Below, piece by piece: positions 27,008-36,220 of a stretch of 64,000 nucleotides of DNA; position 1 is the stretch's first letter; the number at the start of each line of letters is the position of its first letter. The DNA is from JABDBL01 sp963845445 (GTDB lineage Bacteria; Cyanobacteriota; Vampirovibrionia; Obscuribacterales; Obscuribacteraceae). The stretch is from assembly GCA_963845445.1 (NCBI GenBank), contig CAWJSE010000002.1:1302001-1366000 (forward strand). Direction: 5' to 3'. The translations under genes were made by a program, and so were the position numbers. The notes under the pieces were generated by a model, which made no database searches, was not told the origin of the DNA, and saw only the letters and a program-made list of their open reading frames with translations.

Positions 27008-29038
27008 TTATTGACCTTTCGCACTTTGTGAATCCAGCTCAGCAAGATCATGTTTGCCCAATTTTTCATAAATCTGGGCTCGCATGTGATGAGCATCCCT
27101 ATCGTTAGGATTTAATTCAATCGCCTTTGATAAATCAGCTAATGCTTGTTCACACTCCAGGAGCATAATATGAATGCCACCACGATTAGAATAAGCTACT
27201 TCATCTCTGGGATCTAATTTAATTGCTTTGGAATAATCATCTATGGCTTTCTGGAATTGCTTTGTCACACCATAGGCTGTTCCACGTCCACGATAATATG
27301 ATCCATCGTTAGGGTTGATTTTAATTGCTTGTGAGTAATCCTCTATTGACTTTTCGTATTGCCCAAGGGTGCCATAGGCAATAGCACGATTTCTGTATGC
27401 AAGCGCATAACTTGGATTTATACTGACTGCCTTCGAAAAGTCGTCGATAGCTTGAGAATATTCTTTGAGCTTCAAATACACTGTGCCACGATCGTTGTAC
27501 GCCACAATGTTATTGCCATTGAGTGCTATAGCCTTTGAAAATTCAGCAGCTGCTTTTTCATCATCACCTGACTGAGAATAAGCCAAACCATTGTAAATTA
27601 AAGCTTTATCGCCTTTAGAAAGATTCTCCTCGCTATTAAAATAACTATTTACGAAAGGCTTTGATGTCTTAGCATGAGCAGTGCATTGCTCGAGAAGTTG
27701 CTTGTAATAAGGATCATTTGGATTCATGGCTATTGCTTTTCTGAACTCATTTTCAGCCGAATCATATGCATTGGCCTGTTCATATGCTTGCGCTAGACCG
27801 ATATGATTATCTGCGATATCAGCAAACGCTAATTGATCTTGCCATTTTTTTATTTCCTGAAAGTTGCCAGTTTTGTGCACATTAGTTACAAAGGCAAACT
27901 CCATATTTACACCATGACTCAAGCTTAGTGGTGGTGGTGGTAAGCTGGCCGTTGCTAAAACGCCCATTGCAGCCTGGTCAACATTCGTCATATCGGATGA
28001 CTTAAAGATGGTTGCACCACTGATTTTCCCTTCCGAATTTATATTAAAATGAACCACAACTTTTGATGAAATCTTTTTCTCTGGGGGATTCCAAAGACTC
28101 TTTAGTCTTCTTTCCACCTCTGCTACATAAGGTGCATAATCTGCTCCGGCACTGGTATCAACGTTATGACCATTCGCTGAATTAGGGCTAGAAGCAGAGC
28201 TTGCAGCCAGCGCCGAAGGTGACTGAGATTTGCCTTCTGTAATTGCTTTAGCTCTGACTTCTAATGCCAGTGCTTCTTCATCTCGATCTAATTTGCGCAA
28301 CAAATGTGCATAACCCTTTAGGCTTTCTACTATCGCTGGATGATTTGGTGGCAGTGCCTTCTCTCTGATAGCTAAAGAACGTTTATAGAGTGCTTCTGCT
28401 TGCGCAAATTTCTGTTGTGTACAGTAAAATCCAGCCAGATTATGTAGCGTTTGAGCAAATGCAGGCGAATCTGGTCCCACAGTCTTCTCTTGCATGTCCA
28501 TCGACTTTTCGTAGTACGATGCGGCCTGGTCGTATTTCTTTTGCCTGTAATAAAGACTACCCAAATTATTTAGGGTCAAGGCCAATCCAGGATTAACTGG
28601 TCCTGATGACTTCTCACTAATATTCATAGAGAGCTTATATACTCGCTCTGCTTCCTGATCATTGCGCAATTTATAATAAACCATTCCCAAATTACTAAGA
28701 GTTTTTGCGTAACCGGATCCTTTGAGTAAACCATACTTTTCATAACAGTCAAGAGAGCGTTTAAAAAGTGGCTCTGCATCGATGAATTTACCTTCTTGAA
28801 AATAAGTTAGCGCAAGATTGTTCAAGGTTTCCGCTAAACGACGATCAGATTGGCTAAATTTATCAGCTTGCTGTAGCGCCTGGGCAAAGTTCTTTTCGGC
28901 TTCTGCATACTGTCCTCGTTCAAATGCCACCCGACCGGCTTGATTAAAGTCGGACCAAGATGAATCTTCAGCAAAACAAACAGCAGCAGCGCAAATGGAA
29001 AGAGTAAGGGTAAATAGAAGTAGTAAAGAAAATTTCAT
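27008..29038 (-). CDS. Exported TPR protein with embedded TonB/TolA C-terminal-like domain
   Basis: 676 residues from ATG 29038 (MKFSLLLLFTLTLSICAAAVCFA; signal peptide). Residues about 40-265 are kinesin-light-chain-style TPRs (TLNNLGSLYYRQKKYDQAASYYEKSM and kin, 42-residue spacing). Residues about 301-385 form a TonB-C-like domain: YVAEVERRLKSLWNPP, VVVHFNINSEGKISGATIF, AAMGVLATASLPPPP. Residues about 400-676 are classical 34-residue TPRs with the NPNDxxYYxRG pattern. TonB-C domains usually bind outer-membrane proteins; an internal placement between repeat arrays is unusual. Predicted periplasmic scaffold. Confidence 0.82.
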   Translation of the reverse strand: MKFSLLLLFTLTLSICAAAVCFAEDSSWSDFNQAGRVAFERGQYAEAEKNFAQALQQADKFSQSDRRLAETLNNLALTYFQEGKFIDAEPLFKRSLDCYEKYGLLKGSGYAKTLSNLGMVYYKLRNDQEAERVYKLSMNISEKSSGPVNPGLALTLNNLGSLYYRQKKYDQAASYYEKSMDMQEKTVGPDSPAFAQTLHNLAGFYCTQQKFAQAEALYKRSLAIREKALPPNHPAIVESLKGYAHLLRKLDRDEEALALEVRAKAITEGKSQSPSALAASSASSPNSANGHNVDTSAGADYAPYVAEVERRLKSLWNPPEKKISSKVVVHFNINSEGKISGATIFKSSDMTNVDQAAMGVLATASLPPPPLSLSHGVNMEFAFVTNVHKTGNFQEIKKWQDQLAFADIADNHIGLAQAYEQANAYDSAENEFRKAIAMNPNDPYYKQLLEQCTAHAKTSKPFVNSYFNSEENLSKGDKALIYNGLAYSQSGDDEKAAAEFSKAIALNGNNIVAYNDRGTVYLKLKEYSQAIDDFSKAVSINPSYALAYRNRAIAYGTLGQYEKSIEDYSQAIKINPNDGSYYRGRGTAYGVTKQFQKAIDDYSKAIKLDPRDEVAYSNRGGIHIMLLECEQALADLSKAIELNPNDRDAHHMRAQIYEKLGKHDLAELDSQSAKGQ

Positions 29039-29165
29039 AGAAATAACTCGCCTAGTCAAGATTATCAGACAAGATTGCCATAAACATGGGTGCTAAAGCA
29101 CCTCTTACCTTGTGCCCGACCATACATCTGCTAAACCAAGCTCCTCATTAAATTCATTCGAACAT

Positions 29166-29215
29166 TAAAAATCAGATGCCCCTTGGTCGCTGAATCCAAA
29201 GGGCATCTAATTTTT
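29166..29215 (-). terminator. Intrinsic terminator downstream of the TPR gene 29239-31211
   Basis: A 13-bp stem with one mismatch (29174-29186 with 29196-29208, arms AGATGCCC(C/T)TTGG) and a 9-base loop. On the minus strand it is followed by GATTTTTA; the A/T flanks on both sides would allow bidirectional action. It lies directly after the frameshift-corrected stop of the upstream gene, which supports that corrected end. Confidence 0.8.
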
Positions 29216-29238
29216 CCGATTCAGTTCTATGGCGATAC

Positions 29239-31211
29239 TTAGAAAATGTCCTTGATACTACTTCCAACCTTACTACCAATTTTACCTACAGGCTCAAGAA
29301 GCGAACCTAATTTAGAAGGCGAACGACCTTGATCGATCTTATATGCAGTCTCTAGACACTTTTCAGAACGCTTGCTAATCTTTTCCCGCTCTTTTCAGGT
29401 AAATTTGTTTGCAGTGACAAATAAGCTTTGAAATGCAGAGAAGCTTCTCTTAAAGAAGCAGCATCTTTCTTTTCAAATTTCTCTAAGGCTTCCGCTAGCC
29501 CTAGATGTGCATTTGCCAGCCTCGGATTAAGATATGCTGCCGATCTGTAGCGGTCGATAGCACTGGCCAATTGATTTTTTCTCGCTAAGTCACTAGCTAG
29601 ATTCAACTCTTGCTGTGCCTTCTGTCTGGCATTAGTAACTGCAGCCAGACCACGCTGCACGCGTCCTACCACAGCAGCTCCTGCCTTTGTTCCTGCACGG
29701 TTATAAGCCGTCTCAGCGCTGTCTAAGTCTCTAATTAGAAATGCCATATCGGCCACTGAAAACAATTGATCGGCAGTCTTACAGTTATTGATAACAGTCA
29801 ACATCGCTTGTGAAGCATCTTGAAATTTAAATTGGGCCAAAGCCGCTTCAGCATAAGCAATTCGCTCGGCATCATTAGTTGGAGTCCCTATGGTAGATAA
29901 ATCCACTGTTTTGCCGGACATAGCATCCAATTTGGCCTCTGCCAACCTTAGTTCCAGATTATCAGGATTAAGAGCAATGGCTTTTTGAATATAGCCTTCT
30001 GCCGATTCGTAATTGTTAGACAAGAAATAGGCTCCTTGAGCTTCTTTCTCCGCTTTAAGAACAAGCGCTCGCGTCAAGCCATTCACAGCTGCCACATCCC
30101 CTGGGGAAGTATTTAAGACTGCAGTGTACTCTTTAATAGCATCATCCGTTTTGCCCATCCGTAAAGAAATATCGCCTAATCTGCGATGTAGATCCGCATT
30201 ATCCGGACTAAGTTCCAAACCAGAACGCAAGTCAGCCGCAGCCATCTCAAGATCGGCTCGCCCTTCATAAAGACTGGCTAAACTAAGATAAGCATCCTGA
30301 CTTTCAGCTTTGATGGCTATAGCTGCTTTATATTCCTTGATGGCAGCCACATTGTTGCCCTGGGCGCGATAAACATCCCCCATAGCAATATGAGCAGGAG
30401 CACTGTTTTTATTTAGCGATAGAGATGTATTCAACTCCGAATAGGCTTTATCGAGTTGTCCGAGCTGCGTATATGCCTTACCTAACGCGTAATGAGCGGT
30501 GGAATGAGAAGGACGAAGCCTTATTGCTTCATTCAAATCAGTGATAGCAGATGCGGTATCACCCAATTTCATATCAACCAAGCCGCGATTGACAAAGGCT
30601 GCTGCATAGTTAGGGTCAAGGTCAATGGCCTTGGTGAAATTCTCTTTGGCTGAATCTAATTTACCCTGCTGTTTATGAACCAAGCCCAACACGATATACC
30701 CAACCGGCAAAACTGGTTCTGTTCGCAACGCAGAAATACACTGCGATTCTGCGTCGGTCAGAATCGCCCCTCTTTGACTAATGATGGTCATAGAAGAAGA
30801 AGTAAGACGGTTTAGTTTGACCAGGGCCAAACCAACCTTAGCATAAGGATCATCTGCCTTGAGCTTAAGCGCCTGATTGAATTGCTGATCCGCACCATCA
30901 AGTTTAAACTGCAGGGCTAGCGAAAAACCTAAACCATTTATAGCCGATGAATCGCGCGAATTTTTATTTAGTGCTTTGCGAAAATAATCTGTTGCCTCGG
31001 TATAACTGCCAGCCAAAATAGCCTTTTCTCCAGCAGCATCGTCGACACTTACTTGCCCTTTAAATATTAATCCAGGCTTGGTTTCAGACTCTTCACGCTG
31101 TTCAGTTGGATTCTCGGCACCAGAGATCGCCAAAACCGGCGAAATTACTAGTAACGTAGAAACGACTAAACTACTCAATGCCATTACAATACAATTGATT
31201 GTCTTCTTCAA
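29239..31211 (-). CDS. Exported TPR-repeat protein, one frameshift near the C-terminus
   Basis: About 657 residues. The start is TTG 31211 (MKKTINCIVMALSSLVV), with GGAGG 8 bases upstream; a signal peptide ends near SPVLA. At least ten TPRs cover residues about 50-400 (AAFVNRGLVDMKLGDTASAITDLNEAI and similar), with a C-terminal helical part. The frame shifts at 29381-29395, in the T runs (A runs on the coding strand). Adding one A replaces the short tail with EKISKRSEKCLETAYKI...GSKVGSSIKDIF, ending at 29239 just before a terminator. Role: periplasmic protein-protein interaction; partners unknown. Confidence 0.8.
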
Positions 31212-31561
31212 TGGACCATCCTCCAAAACCTGATTTTATGTAACACTCATAAGGGAACACTTGTCTTCCCTTGCCTGACAAGAGCAAGCGAAGCATATGA
31301 CACCAAAAGCAAAGCTTCTCACGCTATATATAAAACTTCATGAGTGGCTGCTAATTGTCGAGCTAAAGCATAAAAGTAATTTCGATAAACAAAAGTTTCC
31401 AAGCTATCGAAAGACTGTTCTCCAGTCATTCTTCATACTGATTACAATCCAGCAATTTTTCTTAGCCTCGGACTTTAGCTCGTCACTACAAGTACCGACC
31501 TTTGATTCTGGACCATGTGCCTTCTCAGTGCCTTAAATAAAATCTTGGTGCGGCATCAAAA
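31212..31561. other. Intergenic region between the TPR gene and ridA
   Basis: About 350 bases. A 79-codon plus-strand frame (31297-31536) lacks a ribosome binding site, family resemblance and good composition, so I do not call it. No RNA gene is recognised; it contains the leader of the TPR gene. Confidence 0.45.
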
Positions 31562-31939
31562 CTAATTAGACAAAGATATAGCATTCGCTTCAATGAGCGC
31601 ACCATAATGTAATACATTGCAGGGAATTATTGTACGAGCTGGTTTATGTTCGCCCAATACACGGACAAAAACTTGATTGACTGTGCTCCAGTGTTCAACA
31701 TTCGAAATAAATATTTGAACGCTAACCAAGCGGCTCAAGTCACTCTGAGCGGCTTGCAAAATGACTTTCATATTTTTAAAAATTTGCTCGGCTTGAGCTT
31801 CAATACCCTCCGGAATCTGCCTATTAGTATCAGGAATTAGCGGTAAAAGTCCTGATACAAATATAAATCCGTTGGCAATCACTGCCTGAGAATAATGTCC
31901 TCCAGCTACTGGTGCTTGCTTTGTCTCCACAAATTGCAT
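31562..31939 (-). CDS. ridA: RidA-family enamine/imine deaminase
   Basis: 125 residues from ATG 31939 (MQFVETK); the ATG at 31945 is only 2-3 bases from the GGA and less likely. The small trimeric fold is recognisable: GHYSQAVIANGFIFVSGLLP, then LVSVQIFISNVEHW and KPARTIIPCNVL with the key Arg, then ALIEANAIS with the substrate-binding Glu. RidA hydrolyses reactive enamine/imine intermediates released by PLP dehydratases. Here it follows just such an enzyme (17-base gap), so the two are very likely partners. Confidence 0.9.
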   Translation of the reverse strand: MQFVETKQAPVAGGHYSQAVIANGFIFVSGLLPLIPDTNRQIPEGIEAQAEQIFKNMKVILQAAQSDLSRLVSVQIFISNVEHWSTVNQVFVRVLGEHKPARTIIPCNVLHYGALIEANAISLSN

Positions 31940-31956
31940 TACCATTTTCCTTTCTT

Positions 31957-32931
31957 TTAAGTGCCCTGTATCAGTCGATAAAATCTCTCCATATCAACAT
32001 TTCCGCCACTTACAATAACTCCCACCTTGCTGCCTGCAATATCAACTTTATGATTAAACATACCAGCAGCAGCCAAACAACCGGTTGGTTCTACAACTAT
32101 TTTCATACTTTCGGCGAAAAATCTCATTTGCTCACAAAGCTGCTTATCGCTCACTGTGACAATCTCTTTTACAAGTTCTTGCAAAATTATAAAAGGTATT
32201 TTTCCTACTTGCTGTGTTTGTGCCCCGTCGGCAATGGTATCGGGCACCGCAATCTTGATCATCCGTCCAGCACGCAAAGATTGCTGCACATCGTTACCCA
32301 CTTCAGGCTCAACCCCATAAATAACGCAACCAGGTGAAAGATGTTTAGCAGCAATAGCCGAACCAGCTAGTAAACCACCACCACCAACGCAAACGAATAG
32401 ATAATCCAAAGCACCGACCGCCTCGATCAATTCTTTAGCAGCTGTAGCCTGTCCAGCAATAACGGCCTTATGATCATAAGGTGGAATGAGGCTGAGACCA
32501 AATTCCTCCACATACTTAGAGGCAATTATTTCTCTATCTTCATTTTGTCTATCGTATAAAATAACTTTGCCACCATAGTAACGTGAATTGGCAATTTTAA
32601 TAGCCGGAGCATCGCTAGGCATAATAATAGTAGTTGACACGTCCAGTAGCTGCCCAGCTAAAGCAATAGCCTGGGCATGATTACCTGACGAAAAAGCTAA
32701 GACTCCCTGCCGTTTTTGTGATTCGTTTAAACTGCTTATTGCGTTGTGAGCACCACGAAATTTGAAAGCGCCAGCCCTCTGCAAATTCTCGCATTTATAA
32801 AAAATACGTGCTTTTGTCCGCTCATCTGCTTGCTTTGAAGTTAAAACAGGAGTCCTGTAAGCAACGCCGTCTAGCCTTTTAGCAGCTTGCTCAATATCAT
32901 CATAATTAACGGGCAGTGATGTTGTATTCAT
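31957..32931 (-). CDS. PLP-dependent threonine/hydroxyaspartate dehydratase (fold type II)
   Basis: 324 residues. The PLP-Lys57 sits in FKFRGA. The substrate loop is SSGNHAQAIA and the phosphate-binding tetraglycine loop is GGGGL. EPEVGND and SGGN near the C-terminus complete the fold. It lacks an ACT regulatory domain. The KCENLQRAGAFKFRGAHNA pattern is that of serine racemases and threo-3-hydroxyaspartate ammonia-lyases, which remove water and ammonia from hydroxy-amino acids through enamines. The RidA gene downstream and the YheO-type regulator upstream support a regulated catabolic module. Substrate (Thr, Ser or hydroxyaspartate) is not determined. Confidence 0.87.
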   Translation of the reverse strand: MNTTSLPVNYDDIEQAAKRLDGVAYRTPVLTSKQADERTKARIFYKCENLQRAGAFKFRGAHNAISSLNESQKRQGVLAFSSGNHAQAIALAGQLLDVSTTIIMPSDAPAIKIANSRYYGGKVILYDRQNEDREIIASKYVEEFGLSLIPPYDHKAVIAGQATAAKELIEAVGALDYLFVCVGGGGLLAGSAIAAKHLSPGCVIYGVEPEVGNDVQQSLRAGRMIKIAVPDTIADGAQTQQVGKIPFIILQELVKEIVTVSDKQLCEQMRFFAESMKIVVEPTGCLAAAGMFNHKVDIAGSKVGVIVSGGNVDMERFYRLIQGT

Positions 32932-32970
32932 CAGTACCTCCTAAAAGTATATTCTCTTAATTCCAACATA

Positions 32971-33026
32971 TTGTATAATACTAGACAAATTGTAAAATCA
33001 CTGACATTATGTATAATTCTATACAT
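32971..33026. promoter_or_regulatory. Palindromic operator candidates between the dehydratase and regulator genes
   Basis: Site 1, 32971-32988: TTGTATAAT/ACTAGACAA, imperfect (7 of 9 positions matched). Site 2, 33009-33026: ATGTATA-ATTC-TATACAT, perfect 7-bp arms. Both contain a TGTATAAT core and lie between divergent starts at 32931 and 33058. They are the natural binding sites for the adjacent regulator. Inferred. Confidence 0.5.
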
Positions 33027-33057
33027 TTTGTAAACGTAGGGATAAAAATAACAAATC

Positions 33058-33747
33058 ATGCCATCAAAACAACGCAAGCAAAACAATATACAAGTCAAGA
33101 CTGCGCCAAAGTCTTCCCGAGCCAATACCCAAGAGAATGAATTATTACTGCACGAAGCAAAAAAAATTGTGGAAGCACTAGGCAAAATGTTCGCCCCTTG
33201 TTGCGAAGTGGTCTTGCATGACCTTAGACATCCTGAAAACTCAATTATAGCTATTGAATGCGCCTTATCCGGCCGTAAGGTTGGTCAACCAGTAACTGAA
33301 ATGGGATTAGCACGTATTAAAGATCCTTCGTTTCCAGACATAGTCCAGAATTACAGCAATACTTTTCCGGATGGACGACAAGTGAAAAGCACCTCCGTTG
33401 GTATAAGAAATAGCCAGGGAAAATTTATTGCTGCCATTTGCCTAAATCTCGATCTATCCTTGTTTTCATCTGTTCAACGGATGATCGAACAACTTACATT
33501 CTTGGATACGGTTAACGCTCCTGTAAAAGAAAGTTTGCGTACTCGCTCAGTTGATGATGTACGAGAGGCTATTGAATCATTTGCAGCTCAGCGTAACCTG
33601 CAACCACGTACCTTAACACAGCCCCTACGACGTGAATTAATTCAACTCTTATTCACTAGAGGATTATTACAACTGCGGGGCGCAGCCTCAATTGCTGCAA
33701 ATATTTTAGGCATTTCACGAGCCTCTATCTATAACGCTCTCAAGTAA
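33058..33747 (+). CDS. YheO/DauR-type transcriptional regulator (PAS-like plus HTH)
   Basis: 229 residues. The N-terminal ligand domain (MFAPCCEVVLHDLRHPENSIIAI, SVGIRNSQGKFIAAICLNLDLS) is a YheO-like PAS domain. The C-terminal helix-turn-helix includes LFTRGLLQLRGAASIAANILGISRASIYNALK, typical of the HTH_22 type. DauR-type members regulate amino-acid catabolic genes. The gene is divergent from the dehydratase-ridA pair, with palindromes between them. It is likely a repressor or activator of that pair that senses an amino acid. Confidence 0.85.
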   Translation: MPSKQRKQNNIQVKTAPKSSRANTQENELLLHEAKKIVEALGKMFAPCCEVVLHDLRHPENSIIAIECALSGRKVGQPVTEMGLARIKDPSFPDIVQNYSNTFPDGRQVKSTSVGIRNSQGKFIAAICLNLDLSLFSSVQRMIEQLTFLDTVNAPVKESLRTRSVDDVREAIESFAAQRNLQPRTLTQPLRRELIQLLFTRGLLQLRGAASIAANILGISRASIYNALK

Positions 33748-33761
33748 GAAGAGGCTCTCTA

Positions 33762-33995
33762 TCACTCTATTACATATTGAGACCAGAATTCGGTTCGCTC
33801 TTGCCAGGCGCAATTATCATTGCCGCATATTAATGTAATGCGGGAACCCCGAGAATCCACACGCGAGTCTCCAAAGCCATCCCAAACAGCATCCACTGTT
33901 TCAGCATATTTATCACATTTTTGAACTGGCCGCTTGCACTCAGGGCAAATAATCTTCTTTTGCGATATGTAATCTTTAATGGCTTGCAGTGACAT
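33762..33995 (-). CDS. Small putative zinc-ribbon protein
   Basis: 77 residues with GAGG 6 bases before ATG 33995. Paired cysteines CPECKRPVQKC and CGNDNCAW could hold one zinc in a ribbon. Between them is DAVWDGFGDSRVDSRGSRITL. No family is recognised. It is cytoplasmic and convergent with the YheO regulator (gap 14 bases). Confidence 0.6.
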   Translation of the reverse strand: MSLQAIKDYISQKKIICPECKRPVQKCDKYAETVDAVWDGFGDSRVDSRGSRITLICGNDNCAWQERTEFWSQYVIE

Positions 33996-34162
33996 ATATT
34001 GCCTCTTAACTAATGAAAGTCTCTTTTACTAATTTATAGCATGCTGAGTCAGTTGCTTGTCAATCATGCCCAAACACTGCAAAAGCTATCGCAATCGTCA
34101 GTCACTCAGTTTAATTAGCTTATAATATAAAGTAAATTAGGCTTGTAATTAGAAGAGCTAGT

Positions 34163-35065
34163 ATGCGGCACAAAAAACAGAAATCCGGCCATTTTAAATT
34201 AATCGCCATTGCCCTATGCGGACTAACAAGTCTTAAGGGTTTAGCCGAAGACAATAGTATGTCATTAGGCAAATTAGAATATGGGCAAGGAAATTATCAA
34301 AAGGCTCTTAGCTATTTTGACACTGCCATTAAAGAGCAACCAAATGATATTGCTTTTTATTACCGAGCAGACACTTTGGTCAACTTGGGCTTAAAAACAC
34401 AGGCACTAAGTGATTATGAACAAGCCTATAAATCAACAACCTCCACAACTATGCAAAATTATTGCTTAAAGGCAATGTCATGCTTAACTCACAATACAAT
34501 ACCAGCATTAAACAGCACTACATCTTCTAAGAGCACAGCCTATTCTATGAGGCAGAATGAATTAGATCAGTCATTAGGTACTATAGAAGTACAAAGTGCT
34601 CTCGATAAAGTGAGAATAATTGGTAGTGGGGAATTATTAGCTCAAGACGCCACTATAAAACAGCAAATACAGTTAGATAAGATGAAACGCGAAGCGGAAC
34701 AACATGTTCAGTCAATGCAAAATGCAGTATATAGCGATCAAATGGGAGCCAAGCAATCAGTATATTCGACTCAACAAATACAGAGCTATCTTGATCAAAG
34801 ACGTCAGATGGAACAGCCTTTACAGGAGTCCATTAATAAAAGTATGGAGCAACAAGAAGCACCGTCTAAACAGCGAGCACAATACGCCGAAGAATCCGCC
34901 GCAAATCTCGCCAGTCAGTTGCAGGGTGGTCCATCTCCCGATGGTGTCAAGCTAGATCCTTTAGGCACAAATTTATATGTGCGCAATTATGATTTTACAA
35001 ATAGCTCAGACACTCTGCCAAAACCCCCTGTCCCATTAAAAGCCAAAGAAAAAGCCATTCAATAA
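34163..35065 (+). CDS. Exported TPR/coiled-coil protein
   Basis: 300 residues with an Arg/Lys-rich signal peptide (MRHKKQKSGHFKLIAIALCGL, cleavage near GLAED). Two TPRs follow (LEYGQGNYQKALSYFDTAI; FYYRADTLVNLGLKTQALSDYEQAY). The C-terminal half is Gln/Ser-rich and helical (QQIQSYLDQRRQMEQPLQESINKSMEQQ), ending in a Pro-rich tail. Unknown role, probably periplasmic. Confidence 0.65.
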   Translation: MRHKKQKSGHFKLIAIALCGLTSLKGLAEDNSMSLGKLEYGQGNYQKALSYFDTAIKEQPNDIAFYYRADTLVNLGLKTQALSDYEQAYKSTTSTTMQNYCLKAMSCLTHNTIPALNSTTSSKSTAYSMRQNELDQSLGTIEVQSALDKVRIIGSGELLAQDATIKQQIQLDKMKREAEQHVQSMQNAVYSDQMGAKQSVYSTQQIQSYLDQRRQMEQPLQESINKSMEQQEAPSKQRAQYAEESAANLASQLQGGPSPDGVKLDPLGTNLYVRNYDFTNSSDTLPKPPVPLKAKEKAIQ

Positions 35066-35097
35066 TTGACGGGTTCAATACAAATACAAAGAAGTAT

Positions 35098-35112
35098 AAT
35101 AGCTAAGCTATT
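35098..35112. promoter_or_regulatory. Palindrome upstream of corA
   Basis: AATAGCT-A-AGCTATT, perfect 7-bp arms, about 62 bases before the corA ATG. It may be an operator. No Mg riboswitch structure was recognised in the short leader. Confidence 0.25.
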
Positions 35113-35174
35113 GTCATCCGGCAAAGAGTTCTCATATAACAGTTAAGTCAAATTAGTAGTGGGTTTAAAAATAA

Positions 35175-36188
35175 ATGATTCACGTCACCGCATATAACAA
35201 CGAGCGGGCATTTTGTCAAACTGTGACCGACGTCGCCGAATTGGAAACAATTTTGTCAGATTGGCCTACTGTTTGGATTCAAGTAACAGAAGTAGAAAAG
35301 CCAGAATTCCTCCAAGTAATTACTAAGGCTTTCAAAATCCACCAGCTTGCTCTGGAAGATGTGCTGACTAAACATCAGAGAGCCAAGATTGAACAGTATG
35401 GCGACATCTTCTTTGTTATTGTGCATGAGTTAACTAATGGCGGTGAAGTCGGTAGCAAGCAATTATGTTTTTTCCTTGGCAAAAATTATGTAGTTAGTTT
35501 CCAGTTTGAAGAATTGCAGAGTCTCAAACAGACAAGCGAACGAATTGCTAATAATAGTGGGGCTATTCGTTCTCAAGGAGCAGACTATCTAGCCAGTACA
35601 ATTCTTGATGCAGTGATTGACACATATTTTCCAATTTTAGAAGACCTGGGCGAAAAATTAGAGGATCTAGAAGATGCCATTTTAGAAGATCCCTCGCGCA
35701 AAGTTATAGGCGATATTCATCAGGTTAAAAGACAATTGTTGACTGTGCGCCGCACAATCTGGCCAGCACGCGAAGTCATTAATACTCTTCTTAGAGACAA
35801 CTCTCACAATCTTAGCAGTGAAAGTCGTCTACATTTGCGCGACTGTTACGATCACGCCGTAGAACTCATTGACTTGACAGAAACATATCGTGAACTGGGT
35901 GCAGACTTGATGGATGTTTATCTATCAAGTATCAGTAATCGTATGAATGAGGTAATGAAAGTTTTAACCATTATGGCCTCGATATTTGCTCCACCAACTC
36001 TAATTGCAGCAATTTACGGTATGAATTTCAACCCTGCTGTTTCACCTTATAATATGCCCGAATTAAATTGGTATTTCGGTTATCCCCTTGTTCTAATTAC
36101 AATGCTTTTCACCAGCCTGGCCGTAGTGGTGTTCCTCTGGTGGAAAGGTTGGCTTGGTGCAATGGGTAGGCGTTCGAACAAACTTTGA
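35175..36188 (+). CDS. corA: CorA-family magnesium/divalent-cation channel
   Basis: 337 residues. A long cytoplasmic N-terminal funnel (coiled helices with LEDLGEKLEDLEDAILEDPS) is followed by two C-terminal membrane helices. The signature GMN motif follows the first helix (AAIYGMNFNPAVSP, with YGMN). The second helix is YPLVLITMLFTSLAVVVFLWW, then a basic tail. Homopentamers carry Mg2+ (or Co2+, Ni2+) into the cell. No neighbour is functionally linked. Confidence 0.93.
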   Translation: MIHVTAYNNERAFCQTVTDVAELETILSDWPTVWIQVTEVEKPEFLQVITKAFKIHQLALEDVLTKHQRAKIEQYGDIFFVIVHELTNGGEVGSKQLCFFLGKNYVVSFQFEELQSLKQTSERIANNSGAIRSQGADYLASTILDAVIDTYFPILEDLGEKLEDLEDAILEDPSRKVIGDIHQVKRQLLTVRRTIWPAREVINTLLRDNSHNLSSESRLHLRDCYDHAVELIDLTETYRELGADLMDVYLSSISNRMNEVMKVLTIMASIFAPPTLIAAIYGMNFNPAVSPYNMPELNWYFGYPLVLITMLFTSLAVVVFLWWKGWLGAMGRRSNKL

Positions 36189-36220
36189 ACTAGATTTGGG
36201 CATCCTTCTATCTACTACTC

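Noticed and set aside
31297..31536. A 79-codon plus-strand frame between the TPR gene and ridA
   Set aside because: No ribosome binding site, no recognisable family, and no neighbour support.
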